Assembly (NCBI GenBank): GCA_944380545.1
Contig: CALWHV010000007.1
Coordinates: 310,001 to 374,000, forward strand
From: an uncultured Eubacterium sp.
GTDB lineage: Bacteria > Bacillota > Clostridia > Oscillospirales > Acutalibacteraceae
DNA: 64,000 nt
Direction: 5' to 3'
Shown: positions 19,447 through 27,955 of the stretch, piece after piece
Layout of the letters: every line of letters begins with the position of its first letter
How positions within the stretch are numbered: position 1 is the first letter of the stretch
Translations under genes and position numbers: made by a program
Notes under the pieces: generated by a model
Database searches by the model: none
Seen by the model: only the letters and a program-made list of their open reading frames with translations
Told to the model about the DNA's origin: nothing

Positions 19447-20166
19447 ATGCTCGGAAAATATGTGCGCATCCGCGTTGACCGGCCTATCGGCAGCACGGAT
19501 GAGGACACGGGCTACACTTATCCGCTGAATTTCGGGGCGGTTTACGGTTACGAAAACCTTTGCTCCTTCGTTATGGGGATAGACCACCCCGTTCACAATT
19601 TTGACGGACGGGTGATAGCCACGCTCAACCCGAGGGGAAAAGGGCGGCAGATACTTATAACCGCGCCCAAAAGCACGCGGTTTATTATCAACGATATAAA
19701 AAAATATATAGATGTTAAAAAGGATTTTCCGCAATATAAGCTGGACTGCCTTTACGAAAGCAGCTGCGGCGCGGTGGTTTTCCGCGATATAAAGGGCGAG
19801 GTGCGCTACCTGCTGATAAAAAACAGGCGCTCCGCCCACTGGGGCTTTCCGAAGGGGCATATCGAGCCGGGCGAAACAAAGCATCAAACGGCTGTGCGCG
19901 AGGTGCTGGAGGAAACCGGCATCCATGTTAAGCTGATAGACGGATTTGAAAGCGTTTCAAAATACAGGATACAGAATAAGATTGAAAAAACCGTTTCCAT
20001 CTTTGTGGGCACAACGGCTGACACCTCCACCTCCATCCAGCCGGAGGAGATAGAGGATTATATCTGGCTTACCTACGACAGGGCGCTGAGCATCCTGAAA
20101 TTTGACAACGATAAGGAAATCATCAAGGAAGCGCACGAATTTTTAAATTCGCACAACTATATCTGA
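19447..20166 (+). CDS. Pyrophosphatase-like/Nudix hydrolase fusion
   Basis: The ATG 19447 is preceded by GGTGGTGAG and homologues begin MLGKYVR. The N-terminal 100 residues (VDRPIGS, TYPLNFG, VIATLNPR, TRFIINDIKKY) resemble the beta-barrel inorganic pyrophosphatase-like domain found in Clostridia. Residues about 115-235 are a Nudix hydrolase with a full Nudix box: GHIEPGE, seven residues, then REVLEETGI. Nudix enzymes cleave a nucleoside diphosphate linked to another group; the substrate is not predictable. The next gene starts 9 bp later. The pyrophosphatase-like part could clear the pyrophosphate or diphosphate product, but its metal-binding acidic cluster is not obvious, so it may be structural. 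Confidence 0.82.
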   Translation: MLGKYVRIRVDRPIGSTDEDTGYTYPLNFGAVYGYENLCSFVMGIDHPVHNFDGRVIATLNPRGKGRQILITAPKSTRFIINDIKKYIDVKKDFPQYKLDCLYESSCGAVVFRDIKGEVRYLLIKNRRSAHWGFPKGHIEPGETKHQTAVREVLEETGIHVKLIDGFESVSKYRIQNKIEKTVSIFVGTTADTSTSIQPEEIEDYIWLTYDRALSILKFDNDKEIIKEAHEFLNSHNYI

Positions 20167-20175
20167 GGAGATAAA

Positions 20176-21324
20176 ATGACTTCTGAACAGGAGCAGCTTA
20201 TACGCGCTTGCCGCGCTTTTCTGCAAAACGAAAGCTATGAGCCGGAGGGCTGCGATATTACGGCGCTTGCAGCCGAAGCGGCGCGGCACAATCTGTTCGG
20301 CGTGCTGTACTGCGCGGCGCAGGAAAGCTGCGCGGAAAACGAAAAGCTCAGGCGCGCGTTTGAGGACTGCATATTCGCAAACGGGCTTGCCCATTCGGTG
20401 TGCGACAGTGCGGCTCAGGCGCTGGAGGGCGCGGGGATACGCTTTGTGACCTTCAAGGGCGCCGCGCTGGACAGATATTATCCGGTGCCGCAGGCGCGCA
20501 CGATGGGCGACGCGGACATTCTTATAGACGCGCAAAACAGAGCTGAGGCAAAAAAGGCGCTATGCGCCGCCGGCTTCACCTGCGAGCACTGCAACGGTCC
20601 CGTGTGGGAATACACGAAAAACGGTATGCGCTTTGAGGTGCACACCTCTTTGGTAAACGGCAGGATAGGCTCTTCAAGCGCGGTTGAATTTTTTTCCGAC
20701 GCCATTGAGCACGCGCATTTCAGCGGCCTTTGCGGCAGCTTTGATTTGCAGTACCATTTTGAATATCTGATAGCGCACCTTGCGCACCATATCTGCTTTT
20801 ACGGCGCGGGGATAAGAATGGTGCTTGACCTTGCCGTTATGCTTACATACTGCAGCGTTTCGGCAGACGAAGCTGTAAAAACGCTCTCTGAATGCGGGCT
20901 CGGCGATTTTGCAAAAGCCGCGCTGGCGATATGCTTTAAATGGTTCGGCGTGGGTATTGACGGCGTTTCGGCAGACGACGAGGCGTGCGAGCTTATAGCC
21001 GGGCACGGCGCGTTCGGGATGAGCAACAGGAATGTTGCCGCCGCGCTCCAGCGCCGCGATCTGGAGGAGAACGCAGGCTCCTGCGCCGCCGCGCAGCGGC
21101 TCAGGCTGCTGTTTCCGCCGTATAGGCGGCTCAAGGACATCCCGTATATACATTTTATCGAGGGCAGGCCGTATCTTACTCCCGCGGCTTGGGTATACAG
21201 GATATTTTATAATTTAAGGCACAGGAAAGCCCTGCTCAAAAGCGCCGCCGCCAGAATGAGCGAAAGCGGCACGCACGAGGAGGCGCAAAACGAGCTGGAA
21301 ATCTTAAAACGCATAGGCCTTTGA
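20176..21324 (+). CDS. Nucleotidyltransferase-fold protein (PF14907-like)
   Basis: 382 residues. The segment FKGAALDRYYPVPQARTMGD then ADILI (about residues 95-120) matches the uncharacterised nucleotidyltransferase family, where the lysine and the GDxDxxI pair belong to the polymerase-beta-type active site. The rest is helical and Cys-rich. It lies between a Nudix hydrolase and a GH27 glycosidase in a four-gene run, spaced 9 and 23 bp. Members of this family often accompany polysaccharide or secondary metabolite loci, but the substrate is unknown. Confidence 0.75.
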   Translation: MTSEQEQLIRACRAFLQNESYEPEGCDITALAAEAARHNLFGVLYCAAQESCAENEKLRRAFEDCIFANGLAHSVCDSAAQALEGAGIRFVTFKGAALDRYYPVPQARTMGDADILIDAQNRAEAKKALCAAGFTCEHCNGPVWEYTKNGMRFEVHTSLVNGRIGSSSAVEFFSDAIEHAHFSGLCGSFDLQYHFEYLIAHLAHHICFYGAGIRMVLDLAVMLTYCSVSADEAVKTLSECGLGDFAKAALAICFKWFGVGIDGVSADDEACELIAGHGAFGMSNRNVAAALQRRDLEENAGSCAAAQRLRLLFPPYRRLKDIPYIHFIEGRPYLTPAAWVYRIFYNLRHRKALLKSAAARMSESGTHEEAQNELEILKRIGL

Positions 21325-21347
21325 CGGCGATGCACGGAGGGACTGTT

Positions 21348-23078
21348 ATGGTATTTCTGATAATTCTTCTTGTATTGACAGCGATAGCCGCGGCGGCGTT
21401 CGCAGTTTGGTTCATAACATATAAAAACAGCGGCAAATGCCCGCTGTGCGCGCTGCAAAAGCTGCGCCGCCCCACAAGGGTGACTATGGATATAGAAAAC
21501 GAGCCGCAGTATTCCGATTCCTATGCGCTGACCCCGCCGATGGGCTGGAGCAGCTGGAACACCTTTCGCCAGAACATAAGCGAGGAGCTTGTTTTGAGCA
21601 CCGCCGAGGCGGTAAAAAACAGCGGACTGCTTGACGCCGGCTACCAATACATCAATTTTGACGACTGCTGGCACAGCTCGCTGCGCGATGAAAACGGCAG
21701 GCTTCAGGGCGATCTTGAAAGGTTCCCGCGCGGGATACAGCCCGTTATCCAGGAGATAAACAGGATGGGTATGAAGGTCGGCCTTTATTCCTCAAACGGC
21801 ACGCTTACCTGCGAGGACCTGCCGGCGAGCCTCGGCAGAGAGGAGCTGGACGCTGAGACGATAGCCTCCTGGGGCTGCGAATATTTTAAATACGATTTCT
21901 GCCACCACAAGGTGATAAGCGGCGAGGCGCCCGTTATAGAGGCGCTTGCAATAAGCCGGCCGGGCGAAAAGGCGCAGCTAACGCTCTATCCGGAGGACGC
22001 CGAGCTCAGCGGCAGGGCGCGGATAATGAACATCAAAAAGCTGCCGAGCGGCAAGGGCATCGGTATGCTCAACCACGGCGCGGGCAGGGCGGTTTTCCGC
22101 CCCACGGTAAACAGCGCCGGAAAATATGTGCTCACCGTTATGTACTACAAGCAGCTTGCAACGCGCGAGCAGTATCTGCAATTCATCATAAACGGCAAGG
22201 TATTTGAGGTGTTCTTCCCCACCGCCAAGGGCTTTACGCCCACGGGCAGGGCGCAGGTGATGATCGAGCTGCGCGAGGGCGAAAACGAGATGATAGTTAT
22301 GAATCCCGTGGTCACCCCGGCGGACAGCTCCTATATCCAGTACAGCCGTATGGGCAGGGCGCTCAAGGAGGCGGCTCACAAGGCGGCTGTTGAAAAGGGC
22401 ATGCGCGAAAAGCCGATAGTTTTCTCCATCTGCGAATGGGGTATGGCGTTTCCGTGGCACTGGGGCTCGCGCGCGGGCAATCTTTGGCGCACCACGCCGG
22501 ATATCTCAGCAAACTGGAAGAGCATCCATATGATATACAGCCACAACATTCGCCTTTACCGCCACGCCCGTCCCGGCGCGTGGAACGACCCCGATATGCT
22601 TGAGGTGGGCAACGGCAAACTGACCGAAAACGAAAACAAAACGCATTTCTCGCTCTGGTGTATGATGGCGGCGCCGCTGATACTCGGCAACGATGTGCGC
22701 ACCTTTGTTTCGGCGGACGGCACGCCGGCGGAGAACAACCCCGTGCTTAAGACCGTTACAAACAAAGAGCTTATAGCCATAGACCAGGACGCGCTCGGCA
22801 AGCCGGCAAAGCGCATCAAAAAGGTGCGCGGCGTGGATATTATTGCAAGGCCGCTTGAGGGCGGCGACATCGCCGTGTGCTTCTACAACCCCTCCTCCGG
22901 CGTTAAGGGCTTTTCGCTTGACCTTGGCGAGATCACGGCGGACGAATATCTTGAAATGCCGCAGCAGCCCTCCTATCAGCTTCACGAGCTATGGAGCGGC
23001 GAGCGCTTCAACGCAAAAACCGTTTCCGCCTCGCTGCAAAAGCACGAGAGCAGGATATACAGGATAAGCAGAGGATAA
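21348..23078 (+). CDS. Membrane-anchored GH27 alpha-galactosidase-like enzyme with inserted CBM-like domain
   Basis: The start ATG 21348 lies 7 nt after GGAGG. Residues 2-22 are an N-terminal anchor, followed by a CPLC pair. The GH27 barrel starts at PPMGWSSWNTF. The nucleophile is D183 in KYDFC and the acid/base is D416 in NDPDML. These are about 60 residues apart in typical GH27 enzymes but 233 apart here. The extra segment (about 195-345: AELSGRARIMN, GKGIGMLNHGAGRAVF, AGKYVLTVMYY, LREGENEMIVMNP) has the pattern of a CBM35/CBM6 beta sandwich. The C-terminal beta domain ends IYRIS. Probable reaction: removal of alpha-galactose, or another alpha-sugar, from glycans at the cell surface. The exact sugar is uncertain. 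Confidence 0.85.
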   Translation: MVFLIILLVLTAIAAAAFAVWFITYKNSGKCPLCALQKLRRPTRVTMDIENEPQYSDSYALTPPMGWSSWNTFRQNISEELVLSTAEAVKNSGLLDAGYQYINFDDCWHSSLRDENGRLQGDLERFPRGIQPVIQEINRMGMKVGLYSSNGTLTCEDLPASLGREELDAETIASWGCEYFKYDFCHHKVISGEAPVIEALAISRPGEKAQLTLYPEDAELSGRARIMNIKKLPSGKGIGMLNHGAGRAVFRPTVNSAGKYVLTVMYYKQLATREQYLQFIINGKVFEVFFPTAKGFTPTGRAQVMIELREGENEMIVMNPVVTPADSSYIQYSRMGRALKEAAHKAAVEKGMREKPIVFSICEWGMAFPWHWGSRAGNLWRTTPDISANWKSIHMIYSHNIRLYRHARPGAWNDPDMLEVGNGKLTENENKTHFSLWCMMAAPLILGNDVRTFVSADGTPAENNPVLKTVTNKELIAIDQDALGKPAKRIKKVRGVDIIARPLEGGDIAVCFYNPSSGVKGFSLDLGEITADEYLEMPQQPSYQLHELWSGERFNAKTVSASLQKHESRIYRISRG

Positions 23079-23080
23079 TT

Positions 23081-23605
23081 ATGCTTGAAAAGCTTACGCC
23101 GGCAGACGCCGATTCCGTTTACGACCTGATGCTTCTAAGCTTCCCCGAAAACGAGCTGAGGAGCAGAGAGGACCACAAAAATATGTTTTCCGACGCGCGC
23201 TTCAACGCCTACGGAGTAAAAAACGAAAGCGGCGGGCTTTCGGCGTTCATCACCTTTTGGCGGCTGAACGGCTTTACCTTCGGCGAGCATTTTGCCGTTG
23301 ACCCCTCGCTGAGAGGAGCGGGGCTGGGCGCGCGGCTGCTGGGCGAATTTCTGGAGCTTTGCGAGCTTCCCGCAGTGCTTGAGGTTGAGCCGCCCGAAAC
23401 GGACACGGCAAGGCGCAGGATAGGCTTTTACGAGCGCAGCGGCTTTGTGCTGAACGGCTACGATTACACGCAGCCCCCTCTGGGACGCGGCAGAAGCGCC
23501 GTTCGGCTTATGGTAATGTCTTTCCCCCGCCCGCTTGACAAAAGCGCGTTTGAGCGCGTCAGAAGCGAATTATACAAAGAGGTCTACCGCGCCTCGGATA
23601 TATAA
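23081..23605 (+). CDS. GNAT family N-acetyltransferase
   Basis: The start ATG 23081 follows AGAGGAT, 2 bp after the GH27 stop. 174 residues with the GNAT acetyl-CoA loop at about 80-90 (VDPSLRGAGLGARLL) and the FYERSGF motif near 125. The substrate is unknown. It is the last gene of the Nudix/GH27 unit; a strong terminator follows. Confidence 0.82.
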   Translation: MLEKLTPADADSVYDLMLLSFPENELRSREDHKNMFSDARFNAYGVKNESGGLSAFITFWRLNGFTFGEHFAVDPSLRGAGLGARLLGEFLELCELPAVLEVEPPETDTARRRIGFYERSGFVLNGYDYTQPPLGRGRSAVRLMVMSFPRPLDKSAFERVRSELYKEVYRASDI

Positions 23606-23611
23606 AGAACA

Positions 23612-23648
23612 AACGCCGCGAAGCACGCCCGCTTCGCGGCGTTTTTGC
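23612..23648 (+). terminator. Intrinsic terminator after GNAT
   Basis: Perfect 13-bp stem AACGCCGCGAAGC/GCTTCGCGGCGTT followed by TTTGCC. Confidence 0.8.
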
Positions 23649-23705
23649 CGAATTTTTGGTGAAATTTGCCTTTTGTCAAATCCGTGCAAAATATTAAAAA
23701 AAGTA

Positions 23706-23734
23706 TTGACAAAATATGAACTTAGCGTTATAAC
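23706..23734 (+). promoter_or_regulatory. Promoter of the potassium uptake operon
   Basis: TTGACA (23706-23711), 17 bp, TATAAC (23729-23734). The leader of about 65 nt contains a GCGCCGC/GCGGCGC hairpin. It is too short for a ydaO-type cyclic-di-AMP riboswitch, and I see none. Confidence 0.7.
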
Positions 23735-23803
23735 TACATTGACTCACGCGCCGCCCGTTTCTGAGCGGCGCGCGATATTCTCATTTGCTTTGAGGAACTT
23801 ATT

Positions 23804-25165
23804 ATGGGAAACGATATTCCTAAACCTAAAAAATTTCATTTTTCCACCTTTCAGATAATTATTTTGGGCTTCGCGGGCGTTATTCTGCTGGGGAGCCTTT
23901 TGCTTTGCCTGCCGATCTCCACAAGAAGCGGAGAGAGCGCCGATTATCTTGACTGCCTGTTCACCTCCACCACCGCGGTGTGCGTTACAGGCCTTGTTAC
24001 GCAGGACACGGGCACATACTGGTCGCTGTTCGGGCAGATAGTTATCCTTGTGCTTATACAGATAGGCGGCATGGGGGTTATGACGGTTGCGATTATGCTG
24101 GGGCTTATGGCGCGGCGCAGGCGCTTCAGCCTTACGCAGAGGAACACGCTGCAGGAATCCTTCGGCAGCCCCGGCGTGGGAAACATAATCAAGCTTACCA
24201 AATTTATCATCACCGTTACGGCGGTTACGGAGATACTTGGCGCAGTTTGTATGTTCCCCGTGTTTTATAAGGAATTCGGCGTGCTCAAGGGAATATGGTA
24301 TTCCGTGTTTCACTCCGTTTCGGCGTTTTGCAACGCCGGCATAGACCTGATGGGCTCAAAGGAGCAGTTCAGCTCGCTGACCTCCTACTACGGCAATCCC
24401 GTTATAAACCTTGTTATCTGCTTTCTTATAGCCTTCGGCGGCATCGGCTTTCTTACCTGGAACGATATGCATGTTCACGGCATAAAATTCAAGAGATACC
24501 GCCTGCAGAGCAAGATAGCGCTGATAACAACGGCGTTTCTGATAATAGTTCCCGCCGTGTTCTTTTACATCTTTGAATTTTCGCGCGCCCCGTGGGACGA
24601 TATGTCCGCAGGCGACAAGGTGCTTGCCTCGCTCTTTCAGTCAGTTACGCCGAGAACGGCGGGCTTCAACACCGTTGATCTGAACGCGATGACCGAGGTC
24701 AGCAAAACGCTTATGGTGATACTGATGCTGATAGGCGGCTCGCCGGGCTCCACCGCGGGCGGTATGAAGACCACCACCTTTGCGATAGTCATCTCCTCTA
24801 TGCTTTCCGTATTCAAGCGCAAAAACGACGCGGAGGCGTTCAAAAGGCGCGTCAGCGCAGACAGCGTTCGCAGCGCCTCGGCGGTTATGACGATGTATCT
24901 GGTGCTGTTTTTGCTGGGCAGCCTGATGATCTCGCAGATGGAGGATCTGCCGATACTCACCTGCTTTTACGAAACCGCCTCAGCGATAGGCACCGTTGGG
25001 CTTACGCTGGGCATAACGCCGGAGCTTTCGGCATTTTCGCAGATAATCCTGATCCTGCTTATGTACTTCGGCAGAGTCGGCGGGCTTACGCTGATATTCG
25101 CCGCAGTTAACGGCAGCTCTAAAAAGCTTGTTAAATTCCCGCAGGAAAATGTTAATGTGGGCTGA
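23804..25165 (+). CDS. ktrB: Trk/Ktr-type potassium channel subunit
   Basis: 453 residues with the fourfold membrane-pore-membrane layout of TrkH/KtrB. The four pore loops carry the selectivity glycine in TAVCVTGLV, NAGIDLMG, TAGFNTVD and IGTVGLTLG. It conducts potassium (possibly with sodium coupling) and is gated by the cytoplasmic nucleotide-binding ring encoded 14 bp downstream. The length fits KtrB rather than the longer TrkH. Confidence 0.9.
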   Translation: MGNDIPKPKKFHFSTFQIIILGFAGVILLGSLLLCLPISTRSGESADYLDCLFTSTTAVCVTGLVTQDTGTYWSLFGQIVILVLIQIGGMGVMTVAIMLGLMARRRRFSLTQRNTLQESFGSPGVGNIIKLTKFIITVTAVTEILGAVCMFPVFYKEFGVLKGIWYSVFHSVSAFCNAGIDLMGSKEQFSSLTSYYGNPVINLVICFLIAFGGIGFLTWNDMHVHGIKFKRYRLQSKIALITTAFLIIVPAVFFYIFEFSRAPWDDMSAGDKVLASLFQSVTPRTAGFNTVDLNAMTEVSKTLMVILMLIGGSPGSTAGGMKTTTFAIVISSMLSVFKRKNDAEAFKRRVSADSVRSASAVMTMYLVLFLLGSLMISQMEDLPILTCFYETASAIGTVGLTLGITPELSAFSQIILILLMYFGRVGGLTLIFAAVNGSSKKLVKFPQENVNVG

Positions 25166-25179
25166 TAAAGGAGAGGCAT

Positions 25180-25827
25180 ATGAAAACGATTTTACTTATA
25201 GGCGCCGGCCAGTTCGGCGTTCACCTTGCAAAAAAGCTGAACAGCCTGGGCCACGAGATAATGGCTGTTGATTCAAGAGAGGAAAGGGTGGACCAGATAC
25301 TGCCCTACTGCACGAGCGCGCAGATAGGCGACGCCTCCTCCACCGATTTTCTTCAGACGCTGGGCATTGAGGATTACGATGTTTGCTTCGTTACGATAGG
25401 CGATAATTTTCAGGACAGCCTTGAAACCACCTCGCTCGTTAAGGAGCTTGGCGGCAGATTCGTTGTTGCAAGGGCGTCTAACGATGTGCACGCAAAATTC
25501 CTGCTCAGAAACGGGGCGGATCAGATTATCTATCCCGAAAAGCAGGTTGCGGACTGGGCGGCTATCAAATGCAGCTCAGAGCATATCCTTGATTTTATGG
25601 ACCTCGGCAGCGATTTCGGCTTGTTTGAGATAGATGTGCCGGACGGCTGGATAGGCAAGAGCCTTGCCGAGCTTGACATACGCCGCCGCCACCATATAAA
25701 TGTGATAGGCAAAAAGCAGCGCGGCGTGCTTGATGTTACCCTTTCTCCGGACACGGTGTTCGTGCCGGGTGAAACGATACTCGTGCTCGGCACAAAGCGC
25801 GATTTCTACAAAACCTTTAAGGTTTGA
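25180..25827 (+). CDS. ktrA: Trk/Ktr potassium uptake regulatory subunit
   Basis: 215 residues. The N-terminal RCK domain has a Rossmann nucleotide site (LIGAGQFGVHLAKKL, then AVD at the end of strand 2). The C-terminal RCK_C domain (about 135-215; GKSLAELDIRR, VPGETILVLG) is where cyclic-di-AMP binds in KtrA. It follows AAAGGAGAGGCAT. It forms the cytoplasmic gating ring for the membrane subunit upstream. A shared bidirectional terminator separates it from recG. Confidence 0.9.
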   Translation: MKTILLIGAGQFGVHLAKKLNSLGHEIMAVDSREERVDQILPYCTSAQIGDASSTDFLQTLGIEDYDVCFVTIGDNFQDSLETTSLVKELGGRFVVARASNDVHAKFLLRNGADQIIYPEKQVADWAAIKCSSEHILDFMDLGSDFGLFEIDVPDGWIGKSLAELDIRRRHHINVIGKKQRGVLDVTLSPDTVFVPGETILVLGTKRDFYKTFKV

Positions 25828-25843
25828 CGGCTTGATAGGACAT

Positions 25844-25892
25844 AAAATAAAAATGCGTTCCCCGCGTGCAGCGGAGGGCGCATTTTTATTTT
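25844..25892. terminator. Bidirectional terminator between ktrA and recG
   Basis: The inverted repeat AAAATAAAAATGCG/CGCATTTTTATTTT around a GC-rich imperfect stem gives a T-rich tail on either strand. The two genes converge here. Confidence 0.75.
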
Positions 25893-25911
25893 GCATAAAG
25901 CTGTGTAATTT

Positions 25912-27948
25912 CTATGCCGTGAACGAATCGCGGAACATATCGGATATTTTTTGAGCCAGCGGGGCGTTCTGCGGCTTATCGAGGCGCGGGTCATCCTTAA
26001 GGATATCCGCGGCGCACTCGCGGCTGAGGCGCAGCAGCTCCATATCCTGAAGCATATCGGCTATCTTGAGCTGCGGAAGCCCGTGCTGGCGGTTGCCGAA
26101 GAAATCGCCGGGCCCGCGCTGCTTAAGGTCCTCGTCCGCAATCTTAAAGCCGTCTGAATATTTTTTCATCGTCTGCAGTCTGAGCCGCGAGGTTTCGCTT
26201 TTGCTGTCCGACACCAGGATGCAGTAAGACTGCTGCTCTCCCCTGCCCACCCTGCCGCGAAGCTGGTGAAGCTGCGAAAGCCCGAACCGCTCAGCGTTTT
26301 CAACAAGCATAACGGTGGCGTGCGGCACATCGACGCCCACCTCGATAACCGTGGTTGCAACAAGTATCTTGATATCGCCGCGCTGAAACGCCGACATCAC
26401 CTGCTCCTTCTGCCGCGGCTTCATTTTTCCGTGCAGCACGCCGATGTTGACGCCGCGAAACGCGCCGTTTGCAAGCTCCTCGGCATAGCTTTGGGCGGAG
26501 AGCATATCGCTTTCGCCCTCCTCAACGAGCGGGCAGACGATATACGCCGCGCCGCCGCTTTCTATCTGTTTTTTAATAAAGGCGTATATCCTTTGATGGT
26601 AGCGCGAATCCACCACATCCGTGCGCACCGTCTGCCTGCCGGGGGGCAGCTCGTCCAGCACGGAGATATCAAGGTCGCCGTAGATCATAAGTGCAAGCGT
26701 GCGCGGTATCGGCGTGGCGCTCATAACAAGCGTGTGGGGCTTATCGCCCTTCATTGCAAGCACAGCGCGCTGGTCAACGCCGAAGCGGTGCTGCTCGTCC
26801 GTGATAACAAGGCCGAGGCGGCTGAACTCAACATCGTTTACGATGAGCGCGTGCGTGCCGATAACAAGATCGGTGCTGCCGTCCATAAGGCTGCGCTTTA
26901 TCTCGCGCTTTTCCGCCGCCGGTGAGGAGCCTGTGAGCAGGCGGACGCAGATACCCGTGCCGCTCAAAAGTGAGCGCATCGTTTCATAATGCTGATTTGC
27001 AAGTATCTCCGTTGGAGCCATAAGCGCCGCCTGCATACCGTTTTTAACGGCGGTGTATATAACTCCGGCGGCAACGGCGGTTTTGCCGCTGCCAACATCG
27101 CCCTGCAAAAGGCGGTTCATCGCAACGCCGCTTGCCATATCGGCGCAGCATTCGCCCACGGCGCGCTCCTGTGCCGCGGTGGGCTTGAACGCAAGCAGGC
27201 GCATAAATTCGCCCGTGTAATCCTTTTTTGCAACAAGGCGCGTGCGCTCGCGGCTTGCCGAGCGCAGCTTCAAAAAGCCGAGCTGAAGCGTGAGCAGCTC
27301 CTCAAAGATGAGCCTGCGCCGCGCCTGCTCAAGCTCCTTTGCGCTTTTCGGAAAATGTATCTGTCGCACCGCGTCGTTCAGCGGCGCAAGCAAATATTTG
27401 CGCGTTATATCCTCCGGCAGCGTTTCTCTGAGCCTGCCGACGCCGTCCAGCGCCGCCTTCACCGTTTTTTCTATGGCTCTTGAATTGAGCCTGCCCGTGG
27501 CACGGTAGATGGGGCGTATTATGTCGCCGCCCTGCGCCGGCTCTATCTCCGGCGACGCCATTGAAGCTGAGGTGAGCGTTTTTTCTATCTTTCCGAAAAG
27601 GATATAGCTTTCAAAAAGCTTCAGCCTTGCGGCAAGGTATTTATTGTTGAATATCGTTACGCGGATAACGGTTTCGCCGTCTGAAAATTCGCATTTATAA
27701 AGAGTCATCCCGCGGCGGACGAAATGCTCCCTAACGGGCGACACAAGCTGCGCCTCTATGCACGCCGTGTCGCCGCCGGAATATTCCGACGCCTTCTTTT
27801 TCTGCGAGCGATCCTCATAGGCGCGCGGGTAATATTCCAGAAGATCCCCCACGCGGAAAATGCCGAGCTTTGCAAAAAGCCCGGCTCTTTTTTCCCCTAC
27901 TCCCTTTACAAACTGAACACTGCTGTTCTTTTCAAGAGCTGCGTACAA
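25912..27948 (-). CDS. recG: ATP-dependent DNA helicase RecG
   Basis: 678 residues, normal RecG length. The N-terminal wedge/OB region includes VKGVGEKRAGLF and the YYPRAYEDRS motif. The helicase core has Walker A GDVGSGKT, DEQH box (DEQHRFGV), SATPIPRTLA, and the C-terminal domain with GRVGRG. It remodels stalled replication forks and Holliday junctions. The apparent start is TTG at 27946-27948 with GGAG about 10 nt upstream; no better ATG lies nearby. It is the last gene of a five-gene minus-strand run, 7 bp after fakA. Confidence 0.95.
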   Translation of the reverse strand: MYAALEKNSSVQFVKGVGEKRAGLFAKLGIFRVGDLLEYYPRAYEDRSQKKKASEYSGGDTACIEAQLVSPVREHFVRRGMTLYKCEFSDGETVIRVTIFNNKYLAARLKLFESYILFGKIEKTLTSASMASPEIEPAQGGDIIRPIYRATGRLNSRAIEKTVKAALDGVGRLRETLPEDITRKYLLAPLNDAVRQIHFPKSAKELEQARRRLIFEELLTLQLGFLKLRSASRERTRLVAKKDYTGEFMRLLAFKPTAAQERAVGECCADMASGVAMNRLLQGDVGSGKTAVAAGVIYTAVKNGMQAALMAPTEILANQHYETMRSLLSGTGICVRLLTGSSPAAEKREIKRSLMDGSTDLVIGTHALIVNDVEFSRLGLVITDEQHRFGVDQRAVLAMKGDKPHTLVMSATPIPRTLALMIYGDLDISVLDELPPGRQTVRTDVVDSRYHQRIYAFIKKQIESGGAAYIVCPLVEEGESDMLSAQSYAEELANGAFRGVNIGVLHGKMKPRQKEQVMSAFQRGDIKILVATTVIEVGVDVPHATVMLVENAERFGLSQLHQLRGRVGRGEQQSYCILVSDSKSETSRLRLQTMKKYSDGFKIADEDLKQRGPGDFFGNRQHGLPQLKIADMLQDMELLRLSRECAADILKDDPRLDKPQNAPLAQKISDMFRDSFTA

Positions 27949-27955
27949 TTCCTGT

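Noticed and set aside
23735..23803. Cyclic-di-AMP (ydaO) riboswitch ahead of ktrB
   Set aside because: The leader is only about 65 nt and shows a single GC hairpin, without the long conserved ydaO core.
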